DNA of 64,000 nucleotides, taken from assembly GCA_029053015.1 (NCBI GenBank), contig JAIDHX010000040.1, forward strand, positions 102,741 to 166,740, given 5' to 3'. The notes below the pieces were generated by a model. That model was given only the letters and a program-made list of their open reading frames with translations. It ran no database searches and had not been told where the DNA came from. This stretch comes from Lachnospiraceae bacterium (GTDB lineage: Bacteria; Bacillota; Clostridia; Lachnospirales; Lachnospiraceae). Of this stretch, positions 49,528 to 59,235 are shown piece after piece. Each line of letters starts with the position of its first letter. The stretch's first letter is position 1. A program made the position numbers and the translations under genes.

Positions 49528-51462
49528 TCAATCTTTCCTTCCAGCCTTTTTTTCCTTGCTGTCTTCCTTTATTTTTCCGATAAACACGCATATGCTTCTT
49601 CCCGACAGCACAACCCTCTGCTGCCTGTTTTCTTCGGCTTCTTCCATCTCCTTCTCCCGCGCGGCATTCGAAGCGGCACAGGGCTCCCAATGCATACCCA
49701 TGGGCAGCTTCGGCAGGGCAAATTCATAAGGCTCCCAGTGCAGATTGTATGCAACATAGAAGAAATCATCGTGGTTCATTCTGTCTTTCCTGACATACTT
49801 GCCGCAATACATAATGCCAAGCTGCCTGCTATAACCCGCCGTATCAGGTTTCCATGGCGCAGCCCCGTGATAAGATGCGTCCGGATACCCGCACGCCCCA
49901 TAGTCCATCAGTCTTATCTCCCTGTCCTGCCTGAGCACAGGATGCGCTTTCCGAATGGCTGCCAGTTCCTTCACAAATGCAAAGATTTCTCTGTTCGATT
50001 CCAGATTTCTCCAGTTCAGCCACGTGATTTCATTGTCCTGACAGTAAGGGTTGTTGTTGCCGTTCTGTGAATTGCCGAATTCGTCTCCCATGAAAATGAG
50101 AGGTGTTCCCTGTGAGAAAAACAATAACAGCAGCGCATTTTTTATCTGTCTCTTCCTGAGAGCAAGCACCACCTTTTTACGACTTTTTCCCTCCTGTCCA
50201 CAGTTCCAGCTTGCATTATAATCCGTGCCGTCCCGATTGTCCTCCCCATTGCTTTCATTATGCTTTCTGTCATAAGAAACCAAGTCCATAAGCGTGAATC
50301 CGTCATAATTGGTGAGGTGATTGATTTGCCCGCAGCCTGCCGGATTGTGCCGCAGATGATACATCACAGCAGGCAGCATGCCCTCGTCCCCCTTTAGAAA
50401 ACGGCGCATGTCATAGCGGTAGGCATCCCCATATTCCGCCAAGTATCGTCTTTCATTTCCGGCCATTCCCGCCGGAAAGCTGTCCTGCACCTTGTCCGGA
50501 AAACCGTAATACCACAGCTTTGTTTTTGCCAGCGCCGGATCCTCTGCCAGCGCACCCGCGGGAATATGCTCTCCCTTCAAGTGAAAACCATCCACATGGT
50601 ATTCCATTACCCAGTAATGCAGTATTTCCGCTATTTCCCTCTCCGGCATCTCTTCCGCAAAGTAAAACTGCAAAACAGCCTCCAGCCCATTTTTGTGCAG
50701 TGCCTTTATCATATCCTTAAACTCTGCCGCCGCATCTTCCGAATCGGCATAGCTGTTCTTCGGACTGTAATAACAGCCCTTGGTATACCCCCAATAATTC
50801 AGTTTTTTCTCGTCTTCCGACGACTTCTCACCATCCGTGGCAGCAATGCTGTCAAAGGAAGCAATGCTATCCTTGGGCAGATAAGAAAGTTCCAAAGCCG
50901 TCCGCCTTTCCAGTTCGGCAAACTCATACACCGGCTGCAGCTCCAGCGTTGTCACGCCAAGCTCTTTCAGATAAGGGATTTTTTCCACAAGCCCCTTAAA
51001 GGTTCCCTTTGCTTTGACCTTTGACGAGGCATGGCGGGTAAATCCCCTTACATGGAGACAGTAGCAAAAGCTTTCCTCATAGGGAATACGGGGATTTTCG
51101 TCACCCTCCCAGTCATAATCCCGCGACATAAACTTCGCGGGTCTGGCCGCCCTCTCCCATGTCTCTTCCTTTCCGTAGACATGATTGCCGCAAAAAGCAC
51201 GCGCCCTGCTATCCGTCACATACCTGTCCCTCTCAAAAAAGCAATATGCGGTATTTTCTGTGGAAATACCGCTTACACGCATAAAATGTATATCTCCGAC
51301 CGCATAGGCAGGCGGAAACGGGATTTTTTGTTTTTCCTTCAGCGTATCCTTGTCAAATAAAACCACACCGCAGTCTGTTTCCCTGCTCACATACGAAAAA
51401 TTAACACTTTTATCTTCGATTGTCGCTCCCAAAGGAAACGGATTCCCCTTTGTTGTCTTCAC
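49528..51462 (-). CDS. GH13 glycogen-debranching-enzyme homologue lacking catalytic residues
   Basis: A 644-aa protein. The GTG at 51462 after AAGGAGAG (10 bases) is preferred to the ATG at 51522, which adds 20 unlikely residues. Layout is that of GlgX/isoamylase: CBM48-like start (FPLGATIEDKSVNFSYVS), then a GH13 barrel. Region I (normally DVVYNHT) reads LQFYFAEE. The following about 70 residues of GlgX are missing. Region II (normally GFRFDLA) reads VDGFHLKGEHIP, without the Asp nucleophile. Region III has no acid Glu (LWYYGFPD). Region IV reads TNYDGFTLMDLVSYDRKHN, with Tyr for His. The C-terminal half, including ESNGEDNRDGTDYNASWNCG, is well kept. It is probably a non-catalytic glycan-binding protein, or works on a different basis. 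Databases may label it a debranching enzyme. Confidence 0.78.
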   Translation of the reverse strand: MKTTKGNPFPLGATIEDKSVNFSYVSRETDCGVVLFDKDTLKEKQKIPFPPAYAVGDIHFMRVSGISTENTAYCFFERDRYVTDSRARAFCGNHVYGKEETWERAARPAKFMSRDYDWEGDENPRIPYEESFCYCLHVRGFTRHASSKVKAKGTFKGLVEKIPYLKELGVTTLELQPVYEFAELERRTALELSYLPKDSIASFDSIAATDGEKSSEDEKKLNYWGYTKGCYYSPKNSYADSEDAAAEFKDMIKALHKNGLEAVLQFYFAEEMPEREIAEILHYWVMEYHVDGFHLKGEHIPAGALAEDPALAKTKLWYYGFPDKVQDSFPAGMAGNERRYLAEYGDAYRYDMRRFLKGDEGMLPAVMYHLRHNPAGCGQINHLTNYDGFTLMDLVSYDRKHNESNGEDNRDGTDYNASWNCGQEGKSRKKVVLALRKRQIKNALLLLFFSQGTPLIFMGDEFGNSQNGNNNPYCQDNEITWLNWRNLESNREIFAFVKELAAIRKAHPVLRQDREIRLMDYGACGYPDASYHGAAPWKPDTAGYSRQLGIMYCGKYVRKDRMNHDDFFYVAYNLHWEPYEFALPKLPMGMHWEPCAASNAAREKEMEEAEENRQQRVVLSGRSICVFIGKIKEDSKEKKAGRKD

Positions 51463-51557
51463 TTTTGATGAACTCTCCTTCTGTCTGAATCTTGCAAGTC
51501 TTATAGAAACAGTATACCACAAGTGTTTCTCTTGTTCTATGATTTATTGGAAAATTA

Positions 51558-51587
51558 TTTACAGCGGGCTGTCGTTTGGATTATAAT
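51558..51587 (+). promoter_or_regulatory. Promoter of the DUF1292 gene
   Basis: TTTACA (51558-51563) and TATAAT (51582-51587) with an 18-bp spacer, 27 bases upstream of the start. Confidence 0.65.
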
Positions 51588-51614
51588 AAAGAAAAACGCA
51601 AAGGAGATTAGGCT

Positions 51615-51938
51615 ATGGCTGACAATAATTTTGCAGAAGAAGAAATGACCGTTGAACTGGAACTGGACGATGGAGAAAAGGTCTCCTGTGCGGTGATTAC
51701 CATTCTGACCGTTGCAAAGAAAGACTATATCGTTCTGCTCCCTCTGGACGAAAACGGAGACAATCAGGACGGAGAGGTTTGGTTTTATGGGTATAAGGAA
51801 GACGAAAACGATCCAAATGCCGAACCGGAACTGATCTATATTGAAGATGATGATGAATACGAAGCCGTTTCGGACGCTTTCGACGAATATCTTGACAATC
51901 AGGAATTTGACGAGCTGGTGGAGGATACGGACAAATAG
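51615..51938 (+). CDS. DUF1292 family protein
   Basis: A 107-aa, strongly acidic protein of the DUF1292 family, with VELELDDGEKVSCAVITILTV (in part: ELDDGEKVSCAVITI), YIVLLPLDENGD and IYIEDDDEYEAV. Members are common in Firmicutes (YrzB-like) and unassigned. SD AAAGGAG is 9 bases from the ATG. Its last 40 bases overlap the end of the convergent helicase gene. Confidence 0.88.
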   Translation: MADNNFAEEEMTVELELDDGEKVSCAVITILTVAKKDYIVLLPLDENGDNQDGEVWFYGYKEDENDPNAEPELIYIEDDDEYEAVSDAFDEYLDNQEFDELVEDTDK

Positions 51939-53773
51939 CTTTGTAAGAGCGGCTCAATAAAGCGTGAAGGCAGCCTTGGATATTCCGTAAGGTACAAGAT
52001 ATCCAGGGCTGTTTTTGCGCGTGTCATTCCCACGTAGAAAAGCCTGCGTTCCTCCTCTTCCGCATTTTCTATCCGGTCTGCTTCGGCACGACTGACGCCG
52101 GCTCTCTTTTTTTCATTGGCATCCGGTATGCATACATAGGCAAATTCCAGTCCTTTGGAGGCATGCATGGTCATAAGCTGTACGCCCGCTTTGTCTTTTC
52201 CTTCCGGTACTTTTTCTTTTTCCTGTTCTACAAAAGCAAGCCACTCCCTTACACTTGCAAACTTTTCTGCCTCTTTCTGGATATCGTCCAAAAGCTCCCT
52301 CCACTCTTCATACCTTTCCACTGACAGTCCCGCCCGCCCCCGCAGCCAGTTCTCGTATCCCATCGCCTTTCGGACAAAGCGGACAGCCAAACTGGGCGAA
52401 AAACTGCCCGCCATCTGTAACTGCTTCTGCAAAAGCTTTACTGCCTCCGCCGTTTTTTCCTTTCTGCCGGCGGCGCATTCGCTCTCTATTTCGGAAAAAC
52501 TGATTTTGTTCTCCCAGAGCATTTCCCTTTCTATTCCCCTGTCCGGACGGTTCATCACCTGCAAAAACAGCCCGCGTCCTCTCTCCCCTGCCGCCAGTTC
52601 CAGATATGCATTGATATCTTTTACGGCAAAATGGTTATATTTGTTCTGCACCTGCCCCTTTACTGTATAGGGAATCCCACTTCTCTCCAGAAAGGGAAGC
52701 AAAAAACACATCTCTCTGTTTGTCCGAAACATCACGCACATTTCCCGATACGGAATCCATTCAGAAAGGCTGCGCAGCTTTGCCGTCAGGTACGCGTATT
52801 CCTCCTCTCTGCCTGCAAAGCCCTTAAGACATACCGGTTCTGCCGGTAACGCCGCCGTATTTTTGCCCGCCGCATACATCTTTTTTGCAAAGCGCTTTTT
52901 ATTGGCGGATATCACGCAGTCCGCAGCCGCAATAATTTCCGTTCTGCTCCTGTAGTTTGCCTCTAAATATATTTTTTCCGCTTCGGGATAATCCTGTACA
53001 AACCGCTGCATAATGTCTGGAGAGGCACCCCGAAAGCCGTAGATGGACTGATCGTCGTCTCCCACCACAAATAAATTTCTATGGGGTGCGGCAAGCAGCC
53101 GCAATGTCTCATACTGGATTGGGTTGCAATCCTGAAATTCATCCACCAGTATATGCAAAAAACGTCCCTGCCACTTCTCCAGAATATCCTGCCTTGCACA
53201 GAACAAATCCCTGCACCGTACCTGCATATCGTCAAAATCCAGCTTTCCCTTTGCCATACAGTAGCGGTTATAAGCAGCGTAGAGCCCATCAAACTGCTCC
53301 GGAGAAAAGTCCGGCGGCAGGGGAAGAAACTCTTTTGCCATACCGTTTTTGTACAGGGCAAGGCATAAACGCAACTGCTCCATTCTGTCCTCTTCCGGCT
53401 CTGTTTGAAACTGCTGCTTCCATATCGAATTTAAAATGTGGATTTTTTCTTTCTCTGTAATCAGACAATGATCGTTCAGATGATAATGCTCTTTTAGAAT
53501 GTGATAATAGACGGCGTGGAAAGTGCCGAATGTGACCGGTGCGGCTGCTCCCTGCATTTCTTTATAAAACCGCTGCTGCATCGACAATGCGGCTGCCTTT
53601 GTATAGGTGATAACCAATATGGCGGAAGACGGTATCCGGCTCTGCTCTATCAGTCTTTTTACACGCCCCGTGATAACCGTCGTTTTGCCGCTTCCCGGTC
53701 CGGCAAGCACCATAGCCGGACCGAGTTTGTGGCAGAGCGCCCTTTTCTGCGCTTCATTCAATTGTTCGTTCAA
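51899..53773 (-). CDS. UvrD/PcrA-like superfamily 1 DNA helicase
   Basis: A 624-aa ATP-dependent 3'-5' helicase. Motif Q/I: LNEAQKRALCHK...AGPGSGKTTVITGRV (about 20-35). Motif II: ILVDEFQDCNPIQY (about 205-218). Motif III: VVGDDDQSIYGFRGA. Motif V/VI: QLMTMHASKGLEFAYV and RRLFYVGMTRAKTALDI. It is shorter than PcrA (about 730 aa) and lacks its C-terminal tail. It probably acts in repair or in clearing proteins from DNA. It starts 4 bases after gltX and overlaps the DUF1292 gene tail to tail. Confidence 0.92.
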   Translation of the reverse strand: MNEQLNEAQKRALCHKLGPAMVLAGPGSGKTTVITGRVKRLIEQSRIPSSAILVITYTKAAALSMQQRFYKEMQGAAAPVTFGTFHAVYYHILKEHYHLNDHCLITEKEKIHILNSIWKQQFQTEPEEDRMEQLRLCLALYKNGMAKEFLPLPPDFSPEQFDGLYAAYNRYCMAKGKLDFDDMQVRCRDLFCARQDILEKWQGRFLHILVDEFQDCNPIQYETLRLLAAPHRNLFVVGDDDQSIYGFRGASPDIMQRFVQDYPEAEKIYLEANYRSRTEIIAAADCVISANKKRFAKKMYAAGKNTAALPAEPVCLKGFAGREEEYAYLTAKLRSLSEWIPYREMCVMFRTNREMCFLLPFLERSGIPYTVKGQVQNKYNHFAVKDINAYLELAAGERGRGLFLQVMNRPDRGIEREMLWENKISFSEIESECAAGRKEKTAEAVKLLQKQLQMAGSFSPSLAVRFVRKAMGYENWLRGRAGLSVERYEEWRELLDDIQKEAEKFASVREWLAFVEQEKEKVPEGKDKAGVQLMTMHASKGLEFAYVCIPDANEKKRAGVSRAEADRIENAEEEERRLFYVGMTRAKTALDILYLTEYPRLPSRFIEPLLQSYLSVSSTSSSNS

Positions 53774-53777
53774 ATTT

Positions 53778-55232
53778 TTACCCTTCTAACTTTTCTATAC
53801 CCTTTTTGATACGCTTTATGGACTCTTCCTTCCCCAGAATCTCCATGATTTCCGTAGCGCCTGCAGGCGTCATCTGCTTGCCGGATACCGCCGTGCGGAC
53901 AGGCCACATCACATAGCCGTTTTTGCAGCCCTTCTTTTCTACATAGGAAAGCAGTGTCTGATACAGCGCATCGTTGCTATAATCCTCCTGTGCCTCAAGC
54001 AAAGGCAGAACCTCTTTGAGCACTTCCAGCGAGGAAGCCTCATCCGTCTTCATCTTTTTGTGTGCGTACATCGCCGTATCGTATTCCGGAAGCTCGCCGA
54101 AAAAGTCCACCTGTCCCGCAATATCGGGAAATACTTCAATACGTGTCTTCACCATGGCAGCAGTCTTCTTAAGGTCAAATCCTTCCCCCAGCGCCTCCAC
54201 AAGATAAGGCTCTGCCATTGCATAGAAAGCATCGAAATCCATGGCTTTTAAATATTCACCATTCATCCATTTCAGCTTTACCATGTCAAATACAGCCGGT
54301 GACTTGCTGATTCTGCGGTAATCAAACTCCTGAATCAACTCGTCCAGCGTAAAGATTTCCCTGTTGTCCTCGGGACTCCATCCCAAAAGAGCGATATAGT
54401 TTACCACAGCCTCCGTCAAAAAGCCCTGTTCCAGCAAATCCTCAAAGGAAGAATGTCCGCTTCTCTTGGACAGCTTTTTGTGGTTTTCATCGGTAATCAG
54501 CGGCAGATGCACATATACCGGCACCTCCCAGCCGAATGCCTCGTACAGCCTCGTATACTTTGGTGAAGAAGAAAGATATTCGTTGCCGCGCACCACATGT
54601 GTGATATTCATGGTGTGATCATCCACCACATTGGCAAAATTATAGGTGGGATAGCCGTCTGATTTTATCAGAATCATATCGTCCAACTCGCTGTTATTTA
54701 CCGTAATATCCCCGTAAAGTTCATCGTGGAAGGTGGTTGTCCCTTCTGTCGGATTGTTCTGTCGGATGACAAAGGGCAGCCCTGCCGCCAACTTCTCCTC
54801 CACCTCTTCTTTGGAGAGCGACAGACAGTGCTTATCATAAATCATGATTTCCTTGCCCTCCACAATCTCTGTCTTTAAGGAAGCAAGCCTTTCCTTGTCA
54901 CAGAAGCAGTAATATGCCTCTCCCTTGTCAATCAGTTCCTTCGCGTATTTCATGTAGATGCCGGTCTTCATGCGCTCGCTCTGCACATAGGGACCATAGC
55001 CGCCATCCTTATCCGGTCCCTCGTCATGCTTCAAACCGGTTTTATCCAGCGTCCGGTAGATAATCTCCGTCGCGCCTTCCACAAAACGCTCCTGATCCGT
55101 GTCCTCGATGCGGAGCATAAAATCGCCGCCCGCATGCTTTGCAATTAAAAATTCATATAATGCGGAACGCAGATTGCCCACATGCATCTTTCCTGTGGGG
55201 CTCGGCGCATATCTTGTCCTTATTTTTGTCAT
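53778..55232 (-). CDS. gltX: Glutamate-tRNA ligase
   Basis: A 484-aa class I aminoacyl-tRNA synthetase. The HIGH-type motif reads [16 protein letters not shown] (about 10-25), and the KMSKS-type motif reads [12 protein letters not shown] (about 256-267). Start [14 protein letters not shown] is canonical. In Clostridia without GlnRS it usually charges both tRNA-Glu and tRNA-Gln; the sequence alone does not show which. It lies between the hydrogenase gene (51 bases upstream) and the helicase. Confidence 0.95.
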   Translation of the reverse strand: MTKIRTRYAPSPTGKMHVGNLRSALYEFLIAKHAGGDFMLRIEDTDQERFVEGATEIIYRTLDKTGLKHDEGPDKDGGYGPYVQSERMKTGIYMKYAKELIDKGEAYYCFCDKERLASLKTEIVEGKEIMIYDKHCLSLSKEEVEEKLAAGLPFVIRQNNPTEGTTTFHDELYGDITVNNSELDDMILIKSDGYPTYNFANVVDDHTMNITHVVRGNEYLSSSPKYTRLYEAFGWEVPVYVHLPLITDENHKKLSKRSGHSSFEDLLEQGFLTEAVVNYIALLGWSPEDNREIFTLDELIQEFDYRRISKSPAVFDMVKLKWMNGEYLKAMDFDAFYAMAEPYLVEALGEGFDLKKTAAMVKTRIEVFPDIAGQVDFFGELPEYDTAMYAHKKMKTDEASSLEVLKEVLPLLEAQEDYSNDALYQTLLSYVEKKGCKNGYVMWPVRTAVSGKQMTPAGATEIMEILGKEESIKRIKKGIEKLEG

Positions 55233-55283
55233 ATTGTCCTCCCGTCCGGGCGCTTTTTTGCCCTTTGTATTCTTTTCTTTTAT

Positions 55284-56774
55284 TTATTGTTCCGGCACTT
55301 TTTGGGCCGCCTCTGACTTGAATTTTTCCACTTCTTTTGCCGCCTGCGCAAGAGCGATGTTCGTACCTGCGCCTGCGATGCAGCCGCCCGGGCACGCCAT
55401 ACCCTCTATCAGACATCCGTTTTTCTTCCCTGCCTTTGCAAGCAGCAGCATTTTTTTACACTCGGTAAGACTTTCCGCATGTTCGATATGCACCGCCGTT
55501 CCCGGATAGTACGCCTTGATGCACGCCTCAATTGCGCTCGCAACGCCGCCTGCGACGCCGTAACCGCGCCCTGCCGCCGTTGCATCCCGCATCTCGTCCA
55601 TCGCCTTAATTTCCTCTAATAAAATCCCCCTCGCCTCGAACATACCTGTCAATTCTTCGAAGGTAATGACGAAATCCACATCAGAACGCACCGTTCTGCG
55701 GGACGCCTCCAGCTTTTTGGACGCGCAGGGACCGATAAACACAACGCTCGCGTCCGGATGTTCCTGCTTAATCAGCCGTGCCGTCGCCACCATCGGCGTC
55801 AGTTCATTGCTGATTTTATCGATATTTTCAGGAAACATGTTTTTCGCCAGCACCGACCATGAGGGACAGCAGGAAGTCAGTGCAAACGCCTGCTTACCGC
55901 TCGCAACTTCCTTGACATAATGCTCTGCCTCCGCAGCGCAGCCTAAATCCGCGCCCAGCGCTGTTTCATATACATCGGCAAAGCCCAGTTCCTTTAAGGC
56001 TGTCTTTAACATGTCCGGCGTCACCTTCGGTCCAAACTGTCCTGCAAAGGCGGGCGCCACCTGTGCGATAATCGTCCTGCCGGACTGCATGGCACGTATC
56101 AACTGGAAAATCTGCGATTTATCCGCAATTGCGCCAAAAGGACAACTCACCATACACTGTCCGCAGGAGACGCAGACGTCGTTGTCTATGGTCGCCCTTC
56201 CCCGCTTGTCATTTTTGATGGCATTCACGCCGCACGCCTTGACGCAGGGACGTTCTTTGTGGGAAATGGCGTCATAGGGGCAGATTGCCTTGCATTTGCC
56301 GCATTTGATGCATTTTTCCTGATCAATAAAAGACTTTCCTCCCTGCATGGTCATGGCCCCCACCGGACAGACCTCCCTGCAGGGATGCGCCACACAGCCC
56401 ATGCAGGTATTTGTGACCTCGTAATGGTTTTCCGGACAGGCGTTACACGCCGACGGAATCACCTGCATCAGAGGCGGCTCGTAATATTTTTCATCAATAT
56501 TGCTCTCCTCTATCCCCTCTGTCAGGTGGCCGGGCCTGTCCCTGTTCTCAGGTCTTAAGGACATGCCCATGGCAAGCCTGAGTCTTTCGCGCACAATCGC
56601 CCTGTCGCGGTACACACTGTCGTAGACCGACTCGTCATAGTCCACAATTTTATAGGGAAGCGCCTCCATGTCGTCTTTTAAATTGGTGGAGGTATATGCG
56701 AGATTTGCCACCTCTTTGAACACCCTTCTTCTACGCTGCCTGACAGGTGTGTCAATTCCTCTCATACTGCTCAT
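55284..56774 (-). CDS. Monomeric [FeFe] hydrogenase, group B-like
   Basis: A 496-aa Fe-S protein. The ATG at 56774 follows AGGAAAGG; the longer reading to 56810 is not needed. The N-terminal half holds several [4Fe-4S] sites: CNACPENHYEVTNTCMGC, CREVCPVGA, CIKCGKCKAICPYDA and CVSCGQCMVSCPFGA (about 115-245). The H-cluster half has TSCCPSW, IGPCASKKLEA and GMACPGGCIAGAG, carrying the four Cys that bind the H-cluster. Motif wording (GPC, GAG end) differs from group A enzymes and fits group B, whose physiological role is not settled. It is 53 bases downstream of feoB on the same strand. Confidence 0.86.
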   Translation of the reverse strand: MSSMRGIDTPVRQRRRRVFKEVANLAYTSTNLKDDMEALPYKIVDYDESVYDSVYRDRAIVRERLRLAMGMSLRPENRDRPGHLTEGIEESNIDEKYYEPPLMQVIPSACNACPENHYEVTNTCMGCVAHPCREVCPVGAMTMQGGKSFIDQEKCIKCGKCKAICPYDAISHKERPCVKACGVNAIKNDKRGRATIDNDVCVSCGQCMVSCPFGAIADKSQIFQLIRAMQSGRTIIAQVAPAFAGQFGPKVTPDMLKTALKELGFADVYETALGADLGCAAEAEHYVKEVASGKQAFALTSCCPSWSVLAKNMFPENIDKISNELTPMVATARLIKQEHPDASVVFIGPCASKKLEASRRTVRSDVDFVITFEELTGMFEARGILLEEIKAMDEMRDATAAGRGYGVAGGVASAIEACIKAYYPGTAVHIEHAESLTECKKMLLLAKAGKKNGCLIEGMACPGGCIAGAGTNIALAQAAKEVEKFKSEAAQKVPEQ

Positions 56775-56826
56775 ATATCTTACCTTTCCTGTACCGCCTG
56801 CTCCTGTCACGGATACATATAAACGC

Positions 56827-58833
56827 TTACGAAATAAACAAACTTCCTATCTGGAATACCAGCGTCGCAAAAAGCCACGCAGTCAAAATCTGAAAAACCA
56901 TCAGCCTTGCGGTAAACTTCCACGAGCCGCTCTCCTTTTTGATGGTCGCTACCGCCGCAACGCAGGGAATATAGAGAAGGCAGAACAACATCAGGCAGTA
57001 CGCGTTCAGCGGTCCGAACGCCGGATTTACCGCCTGTACATTTGCCACAATAGCTGCCATGCCTGCAGCAGAGTTTGTGTTGCTGACGCCAAACAGAACC
57101 GAAAAACTGCTTACTACCACTTCCTTGGCGGAAATGCCCGAAATAAGCGCGACAGCTATCTGCCACATACCAAGCCCTGCCGGTGCAAGCACGGGCACTA
57201 ACAGCCTGCCTATCACAGCGCCAAAGCTGTCCGCCGTATCTTCCACCATACCGGTCACGCCAAAGTTTAACAGAAACCAGATTGCGATGGATGCAAGAAA
57301 TATGGTAGTTCCCGCTTTTGTCAGATAATCCTTTAATTTGTTCCACACATAGATGCCAACCGTTCTTCCGTTTGGTCTCTTATACTCCGGAAGCTCTATC
57401 AAAAGGGAATTGTTTTCGTGCCCTTTTTGTATGCGGTTCAGCACAAGCGCGGCAATAATCGCCACTGCCATACCGATAACGTAAAAGGAAAATGCCACCA
57501 GTCCCGCGCAGTCCGGGAAAAACATCTCGGAAAAGATTACATAAATCGGCAGCCTCGCCGAGCAGGACATAAACGGCGTGATAATCATAGTCTTTTTTCT
57601 ATCCTGCTCCGTTTCCAGCGCCCTCGTCGCCATAATGGCAGGCACTGTACAGCCAAAACCCAGTATCATGGGCAGAAACGCCTTGCCGGACAGGCCAACG
57701 CGCCCCATAATGGAATCCATCACATATGCCACACGGGACATATAACCGCTGTCCTCCAAAATGGCAAGCGCAAAAAACAAAATACAGATATTGGGTAAAA
57801 AGGTGAGGATGCCGCCCACCCCTGTTATAATGCCGTCCACAATCAAGGATATCAGCCAGTCAGCCGTGCCGATACGCAGAAGAAACGCCCCGGCTTTTTC
57901 CGAAAACAGCTCCAGCGCCATCTCAAAAACGCCTTTCAGCGCATCGCCTATGGTGAAGGTCAGGAAAAACACCAGCCCCATGATACATAAAAATGTGGGA
58001 AGCCCCAGCCATTCGTGGGTAAGCAGCCTGTCTACCTTATCCGTCGTGGCAGCTTTCCTGCTTTTATGGAACAGAACTTCCTTTACAACGGATTCTATAT
58101 AAGCGTATTTGCAGCTTATAATTTCCTTTTCATAGCTTTTGTCCACGATATTGCCAACCTGAATCGGATGCTCGCTTTTTACTTCCTCGTCATCCTCCAA
58201 AAGCTTGATGGCATGCCAGCGCACGGAGGAATGTGTCGGATAATGCGCCTGCATCATAACCTCCAGCTTTGCAATCTTATTTTCTATCTCTTCCGGATAC
58301 TGTAAGGTATATTCGGCGCCTTTTTCCTCCTCATAATGGTGCAGTACGGCGTGGAGCAGAATGTCAAGCCCCGTCCGCTTTGCCGCCGATACCGGCACGA
58401 CCGGAATGTCGCCCAGCATTTCCGGCAGGCGGTGCAGATCAATTTCCATGCCCCGCTCCTTTACGATATCCATCATATTTAACGCCAGCACCACCGGCTT
58501 GCCAAGCTCTAAAAGCTGCAGCGTCAGGTAGAGATTCCGCTCCAACGACGAGGCATCCACAATATTGATGATAACATCGATATCGTCGTCCATGACGCAC
58601 TGCCTCGTCACCTTTTCTTCTATCGTATAGCAGGTCAGGGAGTAGATACCGGGTGTGTCTAAAAGAGCAATTTCATATCCCTCATAGCTGGTCTGCCCCT
58701 CGATTTTTTCTACCGTAACACCGGGCCAGTTTGCTACCTTCAGCCTTGAACCGGTTAATGCATTAAAAAGTGTCGTCTTGCCGCAGTTTGGGTTGCCCAC
58801 ACAGGCAACGCGGATTTTTTTCTTATCGCTCAT
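56827..58833 (-). CDS. feoB: Ferrous iron transport protein B
   Basis: A 668-aa inner-membrane Fe(II) transporter. The N-terminal G domain has G1 GNPNCGKTTLFN (about 12-23), G3 LLDTPGIYSL and G4 ALNMMDIV, followed by a helical regulatory domain, then about 11 membrane helices with the two Gate motifs (LTFTIGDALKG area and GFGCTVPAIMATRAL, GISAKEVVVSSFSVLFG). It overlaps feoA by 4 bases (ATGA). Iron supply next to an Fe-S-rich hydrogenase gene makes functional sense. Confidence 0.95.
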   Translation of the reverse strand: MSDKKKIRVACVGNPNCGKTTLFNALTGSRLKVANWPGVTVEKIEGQTSYEGYEIALLDTPGIYSLTCYTIEEKVTRQCVMDDDIDVIINIVDASSLERNLYLTLQLLELGKPVVLALNMMDIVKERGMEIDLHRLPEMLGDIPVVPVSAAKRTGLDILLHAVLHHYEEEKGAEYTLQYPEEIENKIAKLEVMMQAHYPTHSSVRWHAIKLLEDDEEVKSEHPIQVGNIVDKSYEKEIISCKYAYIESVVKEVLFHKSRKAATTDKVDRLLTHEWLGLPTFLCIMGLVFFLTFTIGDALKGVFEMALELFSEKAGAFLLRIGTADWLISLIVDGIITGVGGILTFLPNICILFFALAILEDSGYMSRVAYVMDSIMGRVGLSGKAFLPMILGFGCTVPAIMATRALETEQDRKKTMIITPFMSCSARLPIYVIFSEMFFPDCAGLVAFSFYVIGMAVAIIAALVLNRIQKGHENNSLLIELPEYKRPNGRTVGIYVWNKLKDYLTKAGTTIFLASIAIWFLLNFGVTGMVEDTADSFGAVIGRLLVPVLAPAGLGMWQIAVALISGISAKEVVVSSFSVLFGVSNTNSAAGMAAIVANVQAVNPAFGPLNAYCLMLFCLLYIPCVAAVATIKKESGSWKFTARLMVFQILTAWLFATLVFQIGSLFIS

Positions 58834-59057
58834 CCCTGCTCCTTTCGAATCTCAATGTTGGAGGAGAGATGCTTCCCAAGCGCCAGTCTGGTTCCCCTGA
58901 CCTGTATAATCAGCGCGCCTCTTTTCTTCTTGTTTAAAACCCGTACCTTTGTGCCGTCGTTTAGCCCCAGCGCCTGCAGACGCCTCGTTACGGCTTCCTC
59001 TACAAACAGCCCTGCTATCGTGTATTCCTGATTCTTCTGTGCTTCATACAGTGTCAT
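58830..59057 (-). CDS. feoA: Ferrous iron transport protein A
   Basis: A 75-aa SH3-like protein that assists FeoB in the cytosol. The ATG at 59057 is chosen because the conserved core begins there (MTLYEAQKNQEYTIAGL); the frame is open to 59132 but that would read through the promoter. It has the usual RRLQALGLNDGTKVRVLNK and LALGKHLSSNIEI. Confidence 0.92.
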   Translation of the reverse strand: MTLYEAQKNQEYTIAGLFVEEAVTRRLQALGLNDGTKVRVLNKKKRGALIIQVRGTRLALGKHLSSNIEIRKEQG

Positions 59058-59103
59058 ATTTATTTCACCGCTTCCGTCTTTCTCTCTTTTGTCTGTCTTA
59101 AAA

Positions 59104-59132
59104 ATTATATGCCGACGGTCACGGCTTGTCAA
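59104..59132 (-). promoter_or_regulatory. Consensus promoter of feoAB
   Basis: Minus-strand TTGACA (59127-59132) and TATAAT (59104-59109) with a 17-bp spacer: an exact housekeeping consensus, 46 bases upstream of feoA. No clear Fur or DtxR box is seen by eye, though such strong promoters are usually repressed. Confidence 0.82.
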
Positions 59133-59171
59133 CTTGATTGATGATGGAAATTACACGCTTCTTTTTTAGTC

Positions 59172-59198
59172 ACGCACTTTTTTCCCAATCATATAATA
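59172..59198 (+). promoter_or_regulatory. Candidate mother-cell sigma promoter of cotJABC
   Basis: AC (59172-59173), 16 bases, then CATATAATA (59190-59198), matching the SigK-type pattern AC-N16-CATANNNTA and close to the SigE -10 CATACANT. It is 37 bases upstream of cotJA. In B. subtilis cotJ is transcribed in the mother cell, so the fit is sensible. Confidence 0.5.
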
Positions 59199-59235
59199 CT
59201 ATAAAAAGAAAACCAGAATTATGAAAGGTTTTATC

